Shown: positions 54,820 through 63,915 of the stretch, in pieces | Layout of the letters: each line of letters begins with the position of its first letter | Numbering within the stretch: position 1 is the stretch's first letter | Assembly: GCA_029194725.1 (NCBI GenBank) | Contig: JARFXQ010000001.1 | Location: 289,191 to 353,190 of the forward strand | Source of the DNA: Nitrospira sp. | GTDB taxonomy: Bacteria; Nitrospirota; Nitrospiria; Nitrospirales; Nitrospiraceae | Direction of reading: 5' to 3' | DNA length: 64,000 nt | Program-made: the position numbers and the translations under genes | The notes under the pieces: model-generated | Databases searched by the model: none | Told to the model about the DNA's origin: nothing | What the model saw: the letters and a program-made list of their open reading frames with translations, nothing else

Positions 54820-55062
54820 TCACGAGAGAATCGTCGAAAGGCCGGGTCGCCATAGAGAGGCGAAGACGATCGGCAAACTACTGGCCTCGGTCCACGACAG
54901 CACCGCAATCTCCGGTTCGGCGCTGAGGGGTTGGAGCAGCTGGAGTACGCCTAGAAAAAGGGCAATGATGGCGGGCCAGATCATCGATAGAGCACCGAGA
55001 GCCAGAACGAGCGTGATGGCTGCCAACGTCTGCTGGACGAGCGGGCTCTGGACTGTGATCAT
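54820..55062 (-). CDS. small membrane protein
   Basis: 80 residues from ATG 55062 behind AAGGAGGACCTT. One or two membrane helices: TLAAITLVLALGALSMIWPA followed by IIALFLGVLQLLQPL. The tail (SAEPEIAVLSWTEASSLPIV) is soluble. No family is recognised. Like the genes at 53988 and 54375 it has a strong ribosome site, so the three are probably expressed. Confidence 0.55.
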   Translation of the reverse strand: MITVQSPLVQQTLAAITLVLALGALSMIWPAIIALFLGVLQLLQPLSAEPEIAVLSWTEASSLPIVFASLWRPGLSTILS

Positions 55063-55594
55063 AAGGTCCTCCTTCGTCAGCTCTCTACTGACCAATGTAA
55101 GTGTTATTATTTAATTGTGTTGTCCTCTATTGATAAAATGCACAACAATCACAACCGGGAACACTACCGATATGAATGAGTCATGCCACCAGTGTTTCAC
55201 GATGATACAGTTCGACGTCATACACCTAAACCAATCGGGCCCCTTGATCTCCGTGAAGCCGACGAAGTTTGTCACCATCCTGCTAGAGCTGGTCGCACCT
55301 CTTCGTAACATTGTCTCTTAGGAAAGCGACTCAATACTCCGCGTTCACACGCAAAGACCATGCCGAGAAGAATCCACGAGAGGTGTGTGGATTTCGAAGG
55401 ATTTCTCTACTGCTTCTCTACGTAGTCCAAAAAGGATACGTATCTTTTTGGGTTCAGTGAATCGAAAGAGATTCAGGAAGGGTGTGTTGGATAAGAGGGT
55501 GTCACTGTAAGAGAATCATCTTCTATTCCCGCAAAGGAGGAACCAGCTGGCGACCACCTATCCATCCAAACGACCGGCGACCACGCTGTGATGT
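55063..55594. other. degraded stretch with hairpin and palindromic element
   Basis: About 530 bases. It contains a plus frame at 55169-55321 (MNESCHQCFTMIQFDVIHLN) without known domain, an imperfect hairpin CCAAAAAGGATAC/GTATCTTTTTGG at 55427-55451 and the 18-base TGAATC-N6-GATTCA element at 55458-55475. These fit remnants of mobile elements. Confidence 0.4.
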
Positions 55595-55768
55595 AGGAAC
55601 ATCAAGTCCACGATCAGTCAGAATGTGGGCGAGAAAGGACTGTTCCTCGGGACGACCTTTTGTCAACCGTTCAAGGATAAGTCCGGTGCATGGCGCAACG
55701 GTATCTCATTCGGTCTCAACGACCTGGAGTTACTGGTCAGCTTGGCTGCGTGGTCAAAGGCTGGATGA
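55595..55768 (+). pseudogene. decayed paralogue of the small mobile-element protein
   Basis: The plus frame reads NIKSTISQNVGEKGLFLGTT, then QPFKDKSGAWRNGISFGLND followed by LELLVSLAAWSKAGW, the same plan as the intact protein at 49979-50221 (IKASIWKNEG and SFGLADLDALVAVAQQAK). A stop codon precedes the first conserved residue and no start is found, so it is a relic. It suggests a second island once lay here. Confidence 0.6.
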
Positions 55769-56031
55769 CCGTTTATGCCTTGAAACGCTGGTTATTGACG
55801 GAAAAGCCCAGGCGCGTCTCGGGGCGCAGAAGTTAGGCAGGCGAGATCGACGGCCTTCTTGAACATCCGCCGGGTTATGCGGATTCAGTCTATGGCCTCC
55901 AACCCGTCGCGACTGATCGAGCATCGAAATAGTGTTTCAACAGCCTGCTAAGGAAGCCTGTCGCCTAAACTAAAGCCTCGCCCGCTCGCGACCAATGTAA
56001 ACATTCACGATTTGCTGGTGATCTACCCGTT
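55769..56031. other. intergenic remnant with IS-end-like sequence
   Basis: About 260 bases. TTTCAACAGCCTGCTAAGGAAG at 55934-55955 resembles the terminal sequence of IS elements and the similar end at 53.87 kb. No gene is seen. Confidence 0.35.
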
Positions 56032-57111
56032 TCACATGTGCCCTTCTAAGCCGCCGTGCTCTGTGACAGTCCCATCTGGCTGTAACACGCGATGCTTGAC
56101 TCCCTTTAAGTTGCTGGGACGATAGCCTGTGTCTCCTTTGATTCGCTCGACGACCGAATGGTGCAGAAGTGGAAGATGCTCGCTTGGTTGGTCATTCACG
56201 TTCACGCAGATCCGACGCGGCTTAAGCGTGATCGAGGCAATCTTTTCGTCGCGTCGGTGTTCATGCAGGTGCCCAAGCGGATCAGGACGGCTTTCGACAT
56301 CATCCAATTCAATTGTCGCTTTCGTGTCCGAGCTAATCCTGGCAAAATCAATGGCCGAAGCCTCAGTGAATTGGATGCCATGGGCTCGCGCCCGATCGAT
56401 CATAAATGAGAGCGCCACATCAGACAGTCCGTCGCGCCGGTAGCCACCACCCACATCACTGTGAACCCCGGAAAACCAGATTTCGGTGACTCGCTCCGAA
56501 GCGTTCATCAACGTGGGTCTAAAGGCAAGCCGCGTTTCATCCACCGCCACCAAGTGGTAGGCCTTCTCAATATTCTGTGCGATGGTCCCATTTTCAAAGA
56601 CGACATCGGAGATGGGTTGCTCGCTGTCATGCAGATTAGGCTTGCCGAAGGACGCCACTGTGTCCCAGACACCGACCATGGCGATATTGACTTGCTGACG
56701 ACCCTGTTGAAGCACAAGCCCTTCCTTCGCAATGTGTGACGCAAGCATACGGGCAATCGCCGCACCGCGACTAAACCCAAAAATGTAGATTTTATCGCCG
56801 ATCTCATAAGTACGACACAAATCGTTGTAGGCTTCTGTCCTAATCCAGCGAGGTTCGAAATTTGCGAAAGCCGACCCGAGAGCGCGCTGGAATATGGTTC
56901 CGCGAGTGCCGACGCCGGAATAGTAGAATGACATCTGGCCAAGCTTCGGCTGAGTATTGCTGTTTAATTGTCCCCCCGCGAGCAGATGGAGTTTTAGCAC
57001 ATTAGAGATACTGTCATCTTCCAGTTGACCGGTCTTTTCTGGTTTCTGCTCCGCATCCGCTGGGTCGTTTCCCGTTCCATCCAAACAAATAAGAATCTTT
57101 TTGGGTGCCAT
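56032..57111 (-). CDS. DUF2235 (Tle1-like phospholipase-fold) protein
   Basis: 359 residues from ATG 57111, chosen for AAAGGAGT ahead. The alpha/beta-hydrolase of the DUF2235 type begins KKILICLDGTGNDPADAEQK; the nucleophile elbow is YIFGFSRGAAIARMLAS (G-F-S-R-G, Ser near residue 129), and FSGVHSDVGGGYRRDGLSD near residue 232 holds the conserved acid and glycine-rich segment. MVGVWDTVASFGKP lies between. Relatives include T6SS phospholipase effectors (Tle1) and stand-alone cytosolic hydrolases. No VgrG, PAAR or immunity gene is near, so a T6SS role is unproven. Confidence 0.85.
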   Translation of the reverse strand: MAPKKILICLDGTGNDPADAEQKPEKTGQLEDDSISNVLKLHLLAGGQLNSNTQPKLGQMSFYYSGVGTRGTIFQRALGSAFANFEPRWIRTEAYNDLCRTYEIGDKIYIFGFSRGAAIARMLASHIAKEGLVLQQGRQQVNIAMVGVWDTVASFGKPNLHDSEQPISDVVFENGTIAQNIEKAYHLVAVDETRLAFRPTLMNASERVTEIWFSGVHSDVGGGYRRDGLSDVALSFMIDRARAHGIQFTEASAIDFARISSDTKATIELDDVESRPDPLGHLHEHRRDEKIASITLKPRRICVNVNDQPSEHLPLLHHSVVERIKGDTGYRPSNLKGVKHRVLQPDGTVTEHGGLEGHM

Positions 57112-58383
57112 GGGCGTTACTCCTTTCTCCAACGTGTCTTTTGAGCACGGTTGTCCTCGCCGTAGAGATACCGACGGTTGGAGAGGTCCTGGACACGAGG
57201 GGCGTGGTAGCCGACAGGTCGCCTTATTTTGGTCCACATCTCATCGTGGACAACCATGGACCCCACAAGCATCCACGCTTCCATCTGCACGTCATCCCCA
57301 CATCGAGTTCCCGACTAAACATGGTGAAGCGTTGGACGCACTACACCAGCCTCCAACATCCGTATTTCTACCGAACGATCGTTCAGAATTGGCTGTCTAC
57401 GATCTGCATTCTCTGTGCCATCGCGGGAATCACATAGATGGAGCAGCGTATCCAGTTCCAACAGGATACTGAGTGGCGCCATTCCCGGGTTTAGGTTCGC
57501 CGACGAATGTGCATAGCATGTGCGTCGATTGGCCTGATGGCCTGCACCGGAGGGTGGTCGTCAGTGCGAACGAAACTGATGGCTCAGCGCTTTCGATCGG
57601 TACGGTGAGGGAGTTGAAGAAACCTACGGCGGCATTCTGAGGTGAATCGGTTTAGATACAGTGGTGAATCTGTTTCGATTCATCACACCGCTTCTCCCAC
57701 CCCCTGGCCTAGAAGCCCTCATCCGACTAGTAGAAGAGGTAACAGCGCCCACAGCCTACGTATTTCGATCATGTGATGACGTCATCAGCTTCATACCGCA
57801 CGGGTGGCTTGACAATTGCTTGTGACCGCAGAGCATAGGGCCTATCAGTTCTGATAAGGAGCCCCTGATGGAACACAGCGCTGGTAGCATCGAATCACCC
57901 CCTGTTCGATGTGCTTCCCTAAGGCCTCGATTGCTGAAATGCACCACGTTCGCCATAGATCCTATCGAAAAAACGCAAACAAATCGGAAAGCCTACATGC
58001 CGGCTGAGATGCCACATCTTCAAAACCTATTGAGGCTAGAGAACAACAACCATGGCGAGGATATTCACTCTTGACTTCGGTCGAAGATCTATTCGACCGG
58101 GCCAATATCCAGCTACTTAGATGTAGTAACACTAGAGACACAAGATACAGTGGAAGATTATTACTTACAACTCTTCTGCGAGGCGATGAAGGAGATCGGA
58201 ATCACCGCAAAGAGGTATTGCGCAAAATAGACAATAAAGACTACTTAGCGCGCAAAGGTGTAGGGGGAAGTTCCGACGGAAGCAACATATTTTTTAAGTG
58301 CGCGAGTTCGGGCTGTGAGTAGGCAAGCGCGAAATGAGCAAAAATGCTCACAAGTTTTACAATTTTAACAAGGAGGTGCTGCA
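57112..58383. other. long degraded, partly AT-rich stretch
   Basis: About 1270 bases with no gene I can support. At 57640-57690 are repeated GGTGAATC motifs, including TGAATCTGTTTCGATTCA at 57665-57682, of the type seen at IS ends. From about 57960 the DNA turns AT-rich. A plus frame at about 58110-58230 reads SYLDVVTLETQDTVEDYYLQ then LFCEAMKEIGITAKRYCAK, which looks coding but has no start codon in frame. It may be a relic of the gene before 58384. Confidence 0.4.
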
Positions 58384-58926
58384 ATGCCGTGCCCTTATTG
58401 GATATGCGGCCTAGAAAGTCCTGCGCTCGTGCTTGGCCGTATAAGGAAAAGGTCTCCCGACAAGGTCTTTTTGACGACGGGTGAACCTCATGCTTCTAAA
58501 GGTCTAGTTCTGAAGATAGCGAACACTTTAGAAATAGAAAAAGAGGACTATGGGCTCGCGGTTGTGTCGTGCGCCAGCACGATTAAAGAGAAGGATCAGA
58601 AAGACTTAATGAATGATGGTAACTTGCCAAAAGAAGATAAGGATATTGATAAGTTAGTCGACCTATCAAAGTTAGAAGTGATTGCGTTCTTCTCTTTCCT
58701 TGACCCTAATAACCCTAGCGTTCGCATGTCAGCTGAAATTGCACTATGGCAGTTCAATACTCTGTTCAAAAACTTTCTTAATAAAGACGAACTCGGGCGA
58801 AAACGAGAGATCTGGGATGAGTGGGCTGAATATCACCAATCCCAAGGATCATCAAAATCGCCAAAGAGGCGTACAGGGTATTCGAGAACGAACACCTCAG
58901 CTCCCACGGCAGCCGGGCCGAGTTAG
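58384..58926 (+). CDS. AT-rich orphan protein
   Basis: 180 residues with AAGGAGGTGCTGCA before the ATG. Codon use is far more AT-rich than in the rest of the window (many AAA, GAT, TTA, ATA), a sign of transfer. MPCPYWICGLESPALVLGRI is followed by SPDKVFLTTGEPHASKGLVL and a helical charged region (EVIAFFSFLDPNNPSVRMSA). The C-terminus is Ser/Thr-rich (SKSPKRRTGYSRTNTSA). I recognise no family. It lies beside mobile remnants and just before the TpsA gene. Confidence 0.6.
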   Translation: MPCPYWICGLESPALVLGRIRKRSPDKVFLTTGEPHASKGLVLKIANTLEIEKEDYGLAVVSCASTIKEKDQKDLMNDGNLPKEDKDIDKLVDLSKLEVIAFFSFLDPNNPSVRMSAEIALWQFNTLFKNFLNKDELGRKREIWDEWAEYHQSQGSSKSPKRRTGYSRTNTSAPTAAGPS

Positions 58927-59042
58927 ATGTGCTTATGAAGTAGTCTCTACTTAGGACTAACTGCTTCTCCGATGACGCCTGAAACTATCTCATTGACCTA
59001 GAATGTCCCATGGTGTGTGCTTTGAACGTGTCGGTAGCCAAC

Positions 59043-61988
59043 ATGTCATTAAAAAGTAGGTTGATCTTTGTAGCTTTCTGCGTGGCAATGTTTCACCTGC
59101 CTGTGGGATTGGTCCAAGCGGGATCTCCCATTACATCATCTGGGCTCAATACGCAGATTAACCTTTCTGCCGCTCCGCCTATCGGAGAAACGCAGTACGA
59201 CATCACAGGTGGAACCAGATCAGGGACAAACCTATTTCATAGCTTCGGGAATTTTAATGTTCCCGATCACAATATCGCGAACTTTCTGAACGACACAGGC
59301 TTGGCTACCACAAACATTCTCGGCCGTGTCACTGGCGGAAACGTCTCACATATATTGGGCACAATTCAAACTACCGGGTTTGAAAATGCCAATCTGTTTC
59401 TGATGAATCCAACAGGCATTGTCTTTGGGCCCAATGCATCATTGAATGTCGGAGGATCAGTCGCCTTTACAACGGCAAACTATTTGCGCCTCGCCGAAAT
59501 TGATGGCAAGGCAGGGATTTTTCATGCCGATTCTGCCTTGCCAAGCTTACTCACCAGCTCGCCTGTTGCAGCGTTTGGGTTCCTGGGTCCCAATCCGACA
59601 GCCATCGTTGTTCAAGGAAGTGCGTTGACTACGCAACCCGGACAGTCGCTTTCGCTCGTTGGTGGGAATATCACAGTCGAAGCCGGCACACTTGCCAACA
59701 ACAAAGGTCAACCAGCGCAGCCCAACACATCACCGGGTCGGATAAATCTCGCAAGCGTGGCCTCCCCAGGAGAAATCCTGGTGGAAACCTTGGGCTACGC
59801 ACCGAACATCCATGGTCAGTCTTTCGGAGCACTCGGTACCATTCAGGTTTTGGAAAAGTCCTCCATTGATGCCAGTGGCAATGGGGGGGGCACTGTGTTG
59901 ATTCGAGGAGGTCAGTTTATCTTGGATAACTCCAAGATCTTCGCCAATGTTACAGGTCCTGGTTCGGTGTCGAATGGAGTGGAATTGATTGGTGGCGGCA
60001 TCGACATCGCCGTCAGCCGGGATGCAACGATCCAGAACGGTGCCGTTGTTGGGATAAACGTGGCCAACGATGCAAGTCCCGGTGTCACATATGGGGGCGT
60101 GCAGGTGACGGCTGACCGAATACTATTCCTGGGCATTCCTGGCTCGGCAGCAAACTATCGTAATCTAGTATTCACCAGACTCAACACCAACACCGAGGGA
60201 GCCGGCAATGCGGGCAATATCACTCTACAGGCAATGAGCAATATTGAAACAACGTACGTAGCGAGTCTTGCTTCCACCACAGGAAATAATGCGGACGGAA
60301 CGCCATATAACGCGGACGGAACGCTTTCTCCATCAACACTGGCAAAAGGAAATGCAGGAAACGTGGAACTGACAAGCTTGCATGGGAACATCCTGATGGC
60401 AAAAGGTGGTAGAGCAACCGAGGTGACCTCTGCAACTTACAGTAGAGGGAACACTGGCAGGGTTATCGTAGCAGCCCGAGAGGGCAATATTGATCTGGAT
60501 GGGGCAAATCTTTTTACTCATTCGGAAGGCATGGGAGTAGTAGGTCCAGTTAACATTACTGCTAGGAACCTGCATATGAAGGCTGGACTTCTCGCTACCG
60601 AAACCGGATTACAGGTAAACCAAAGTAACAGCTCGGTCAAACCAGGCGGTATCACAGTGACACTTTCAGGCACGTTGACGATGGAAGCAGATTTGACAGT
60701 GCCGGCTCGTCTGCCTAAAAACTCCTTAATTGTCACTGGTGCCTTCAGTCCTACTGGTGCTCCAGCTGGAGACATCACGTTCACAACGAAAGATATTATT
60801 GCGACTCAAAAAAGTCTCATCAGCAGTGAAACCTATTCGGCAGGGCCTGGTGGACAGCTCAAGATCTTCACTGACACACTCGAATTAAGGGACGGAAGCC
60901 AAATCAAAAGTGGAAGTACCTTAGCTCCCGAAGTTTTGATGCTTCCCCACAACATCGTCCCCACTGGTCCAGGTGGAAATATCACGATTCAATCTCTTAA
61001 AGGTCCCTCAACCTCCGTGTTAATCGACGGCTCCGGCAGCGGAATCTTTAGCAACACGGTAAACAAGGGCGCTGGGGGTACGATCGACCTCTCTGCCCGC
61101 TCCCTTACCATTCAGAATGGCGGAACCATTTCGGCCGAGACAGCCGGAATCGATTCCCGAGCTGTAGGTGGCTCGATCGATGTCAACGCGACGGATCACG
61201 TTACAATGACCAACGGCGCCTCGATTACAGCCGGCAGCATCGTCGATCCACAGATTCCGAACTCTGGTATCGCCGACGCAGGCAACATCAAAATCGATGC
61301 CGGTCAGCAGCTCATTGTGCAAGACAGCAAGATCACCACAGAAGCTCTTCAGGCAAAAAAGGGTGGCGACATCAAGCTCGTAGCCATCGATCGTATCCAC
61401 CTGGCGAACGGCGAGATCAGCACATCGGTTCGCGGTGGCCACGGCAGCGGCGGCAATATCACGATCGATCCAAAGATTGTGGTCCTTCAGAACAGCCAAA
61501 TCCTCGCACAGGCGGTACGCGGAAAAGGCGGGGATATCACGATTACGACGCAGCTGCTCATGCCCGATTCAGTCAGCCGCATTGATGCCTCTACGCCCTT
61601 CGGATTAAACGGCGCCGTGAGGATTCAGGCTCCATATGCCCCAGCCGGCGGCAAGATCCAGCCGCTGGGCAACCGGCCTCTGCAAGCCACGTCGCTCTTC
61701 CATCAGCGCTGCGCAGCAGTGGCCGGCGGTCAGTTCAGCACTTTCACGGTGGCGGGACGGAACAATTTGCCGACTGAACCAGGTGGATGGCTCTCAAGCC
61801 CATTGGCACTATCGATCTCTATCTCTCATGGCGCTACGCCCCATGGTGATACGATGACCGGCAAGGGTTTCCAGGCAAGTCATGAGCCGACGGAAGAGTT
61901 CCCCTCCTTGTCTTTACGGCAGATTGCGCCTCCGAGGTTCTTGACCAACGCCTTTGCGATAGACAGGCTTGCAGGATGTCGATCATAA
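59043..61988 (+). CDS. two-partner-secretion exoprotein (TpsA, FhaB-type)
   Basis: About 981 residues from ATG 59043 (an ATG at 59010 is possible). A signal peptide (SRLIFVAFCVAMFHLPVGLV) leads into the TPS domain: NLSAAPPIGETQYDITGGTR, NLFHSFGNFNVPDHNIANFL, and LFLMNPTGIVFGPNASLNVG followed by GSVAFTTANYLRLAE, which starts the right-handed beta-helix. Long Gly/Asn/Thr-rich helix repeats follow up to residue 900. The C-terminal part SLFHQRCAAVAGGQFSTFTV then GRNNLPTEPGGWLSSPL matches the cyanobacterial-style TpsA end. The product is exported through the TpsB encoded next and may be an adhesin. Confidence 0.92.
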   Translation: MSLKSRLIFVAFCVAMFHLPVGLVQAGSPITSSGLNTQINLSAAPPIGETQYDITGGTRSGTNLFHSFGNFNVPDHNIANFLNDTGLATTNILGRVTGGNVSHILGTIQTTGFENANLFLMNPTGIVFGPNASLNVGGSVAFTTANYLRLAEIDGKAGIFHADSALPSLLTSSPVAAFGFLGPNPTAIVVQGSALTTQPGQSLSLVGGNITVEAGTLANNKGQPAQPNTSPGRINLASVASPGEILVETLGYAPNIHGQSFGALGTIQVLEKSSIDASGNGGGTVLIRGGQFILDNSKIFANVTGPGSVSNGVELIGGGIDIAVSRDATIQNGAVVGINVANDASPGVTYGGVQVTADRILFLGIPGSAANYRNLVFTRLNTNTEGAGNAGNITLQAMSNIETTYVASLASTTGNNADGTPYNADGTLSPSTLAKGNAGNVELTSLHGNILMAKGGRATEVTSATYSRGNTGRVIVAAREGNIDLDGANLFTHSEGMGVVGPVNITARNLHMKAGLLATETGLQVNQSNSSVKPGGITVTLSGTLTMEADLTVPARLPKNSLIVTGAFSPTGAPAGDITFTTKDIIATQKSLISSETYSAGPGGQLKIFTDTLELRDGSQIKSGSTLAPEVLMLPHNIVPTGPGGNITIQSLKGPSTSVLIDGSGSGIFSNTVNKGAGGTIDLSARSLTIQNGGTISAETAGIDSRAVGGSIDVNATDHVTMTNGASITAGSIVDPQIPNSGIADAGNIKIDAGQQLIVQDSKITTEALQAKKGGDIKLVAIDRIHLANGEISTSVRGGHGSGGNITIDPKIVVLQNSQILAQAVRGKGGDITITTQLLMPDSVSRIDASTPFGLNGAVRIQAPYAPAGGKIQPLGNRPLQATSLFHQRCAAVAGGQFSTFTVAGRNNLPTEPGGWLSSPLALSISISHGATPHGDTMTGKGFQASHEPTEEFPSLSLRQIAPPRFLTNAFAIDRLAGCRS

Positions 61989-62109
61989 CTGAGCGCATCT
62001 TCCGCCATCGCCACCTCGTGGCAACAGCTTCCGCTGTCCGGATGGTAGGCGTTGACAGACTGGCGTTTCGTGGGCCTATTATTTAGGTGCTTTTCATTGC
62101 AGGACCCAC

Positions 62110-63915
62110 ATGCCGAGAATCGTGAATGCAGACGCTCGCGGAGCGGCGCCTGCTGGTTTCCTGTTCGCCCGTGAGAGGTTTATCTCGTTGACCATTGGTC
62201 TTGCCGTGACGAGCACATTGGTAGCCCCATCCACCTTTGCACAATCTACGATTGACCCGACGGGTCGATCCGGTCAACCGCCTGGGCCATTGAAGGAAGA
62301 GTTTCAGCGTCCTCTACCACCCCCGCGTCCGGTTCTGCCGATCCTCCCTCCAACTCCTCCTGAAGAAGAAGCTCCGAAACAACCCGGCACGGTGCGGGTC
62401 TTTGTACGCGATGTGCGGGTGACAGGCAATACGGTCTTCTCCGAGGCCGAGATTGCAGAAACGACGGCCCCGTTCAAGAACCGGATCTTGATGACTGAAG
62501 ATCTTGAGCGGCTTCGGCTGGCGCTCACGCTGCTCTACGTGAATAAGGGTTACTTAACCTCCGGGGCTATTATTCCTGATCAGGATGTCGTCAACGGAGT
62601 AATAGAGGTGCAACTCATAGAAGGAAAACTGGCGCGCATTGATGTCGAAGGCAACCGTTGGTTCAGCTCCTCATACCTGCGCGATCGCCTGTCGCTCGGC
62701 AGCCGCACACCCCTGTCACTCGCCCCCATGCAGGAACAGTTGCAACTCTTGCAGCAGGATCGCCGGATCGAACGCATCAACGCGGAGCTCCGGCCCGGCG
62801 ATGAACGTGGCGAGAGCCAGTTGAATGTGCGGGTGGCGGACAGAAATCCGTTTCATGCATTGTTCGATGTGAACAACTACCAGACACCTCTGGTTGGACC
62901 GGTCCGCGGAATCGGCACAGTCATCCACGATAACCTCACCGGTCGAGGTGATCCGCTCAGCTTCAGTTACGGGGGTTCAGCCGGAGCCCATCCGATTATT
63001 GATGCTTCGTATGCCCTCCCCTTCAACCGCTACGGGACGACCTTCATGCCGTACTATCGGCGCTACGACTTCAAACTGATCGAAGAACCTTTCAAACCGC
63101 TCGACCTCAATACCGACACCGAAATCATCGGACTAAGTCTTCGCCACCCGATCTACCGGACTGTGACGGACGAAGTCGCACTCTCGATCATCGGCGAACA
63201 TCTCTTTACACAAAGCTTCATTGGAGACAAACCCTATAATACTTTTCCTGGTTTCCAGAACGGTGCGGCGACCGTCTCAGCGCTCCGGTTCGCTCAGGAT
63301 TGGACCCATCGCACGCTCGACACAGTCCTCGCGGTACGTTCACGGTTCAGTGTGGGTCTCAATGTCCTCGGTGCAACGATCAACAGTAATCCCGACACGC
63401 CCGACGGACAGTTTTTTTCTTGGTTAGGACAGGTCCAGACCATTAAACAATACGGTGAACGGTTATTGAACATGCAACTCCTGGGACACATGGATCTTCA
63501 AGTCACGACTTCTCCTCTCTTTCCTCTCGAGCAGGTCGCGCTTGGCGGCCGTTATACCGTGCGCGGCTACCGTGAGGTGACGATCTTGCGTGACAATGCG
63601 TTCATCGCATCCCTTGAATCTCGATTTCCGCTGCTCCGCCGGAGGAGCGGCGAACCGATGGTGCAGCTTGCTCCATTCGTAGACGTGGCGCACGGATGGA
63701 GTCTCGGGGAAAACCGTCCCGCTCCCATCGCGCCGGTCACCGACTTTCCCAACACGCTCGCCAGCGTGGGGGTGGGACTCCGCTGGAATATCCTCGCCCA
63801 AGGTCGTGCCGTTTTTGAGGTCTATTGGGGTCAGAAACTCCGCCCCGTGCGGGACACTGGAACTACCCTGCAAGATCATGGCGTTCATCTTGGAATGGTC
63901 GTCAATCTTTTTTGA
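62110..63915 (+). CDS. two-partner-secretion outer-membrane transporter (TpsB, ShlB/FhaC family)
   Basis: 601 residues, family length. After a signal peptide (FISLTIGLAVTSTLVAPSTF) and a Pro-rich linker, two POTRA domains lie at residues 95-260: RDVRVTGNTVFSEAEIAETT and GVIEVQLIEGKLARIDVEGN. The C-terminal 16-strand barrel contains FDVNNYQTPLVGPVRGIGTV and GRYTVRGYREVTILRDNAFI, whose VRGY is the conserved loop-6 tip. It exports the TpsA protein of the preceding gene, 121 bases upstream. No lone TpsA terminator separates them, so a common transcript is likely. Confidence 0.95.
   Translation: MPRIVNADARGAAPAGFLFARERFISLTIGLAVTSTLVAPSTFAQSTIDPTGRSGQPPGPLKEEFQRPLPPPRPVLPILPPTPPEEEAPKQPGTVRVFVRDVRVTGNTVFSEAEIAETTAPFKNRILMTEDLERLRLALTLLYVNKGYLTSGAIIPDQDVVNGVIEVQLIEGKLARIDVEGNRWFSSSYLRDRLSLGSRTPLSLAPMQEQLQLLQQDRRIERINAELRPGDERGESQLNVRVADRNPFHALFDVNNYQTPLVGPVRGIGTVIHDNLTGRGDPLSFSYGGSAGAHPIIDASYALPFNRYGTTFMPYYRRYDFKLIEEPFKPLDLNTDTEIIGLSLRHPIYRTVTDEVALSIIGEHLFTQSFIGDKPYNTFPGFQNGAATVSALRFAQDWTHRTLDTVLAVRSRFSVGLNVLGATINSNPDTPDGQFFSWLGQVQTIKQYGERLLNMQLLGHMDLQVTTSPLFPLEQVALGGRYTVRGYREVTILRDNAFIASLESRFPLLRRRSGEPMVQLAPFVDVAHGWSLGENRPAPIAPVTDFPNTLASVGVGLRWNILAQGRAVFEVYWGQKLRPVRDTGTTLQDHGVHLGMVVNLF

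Noticed and set aside
54614..54853. 79-codon minus frame between small ORFs
   Set aside because: Arg- and Trp-rich without ribosome site; appears to be chance reading of non-coding DNA.
61020..61499. Long minus frame inside tpsA
   Set aside because: It is a shadow of the repetitive beta-helix coding sequence on the plus strand.
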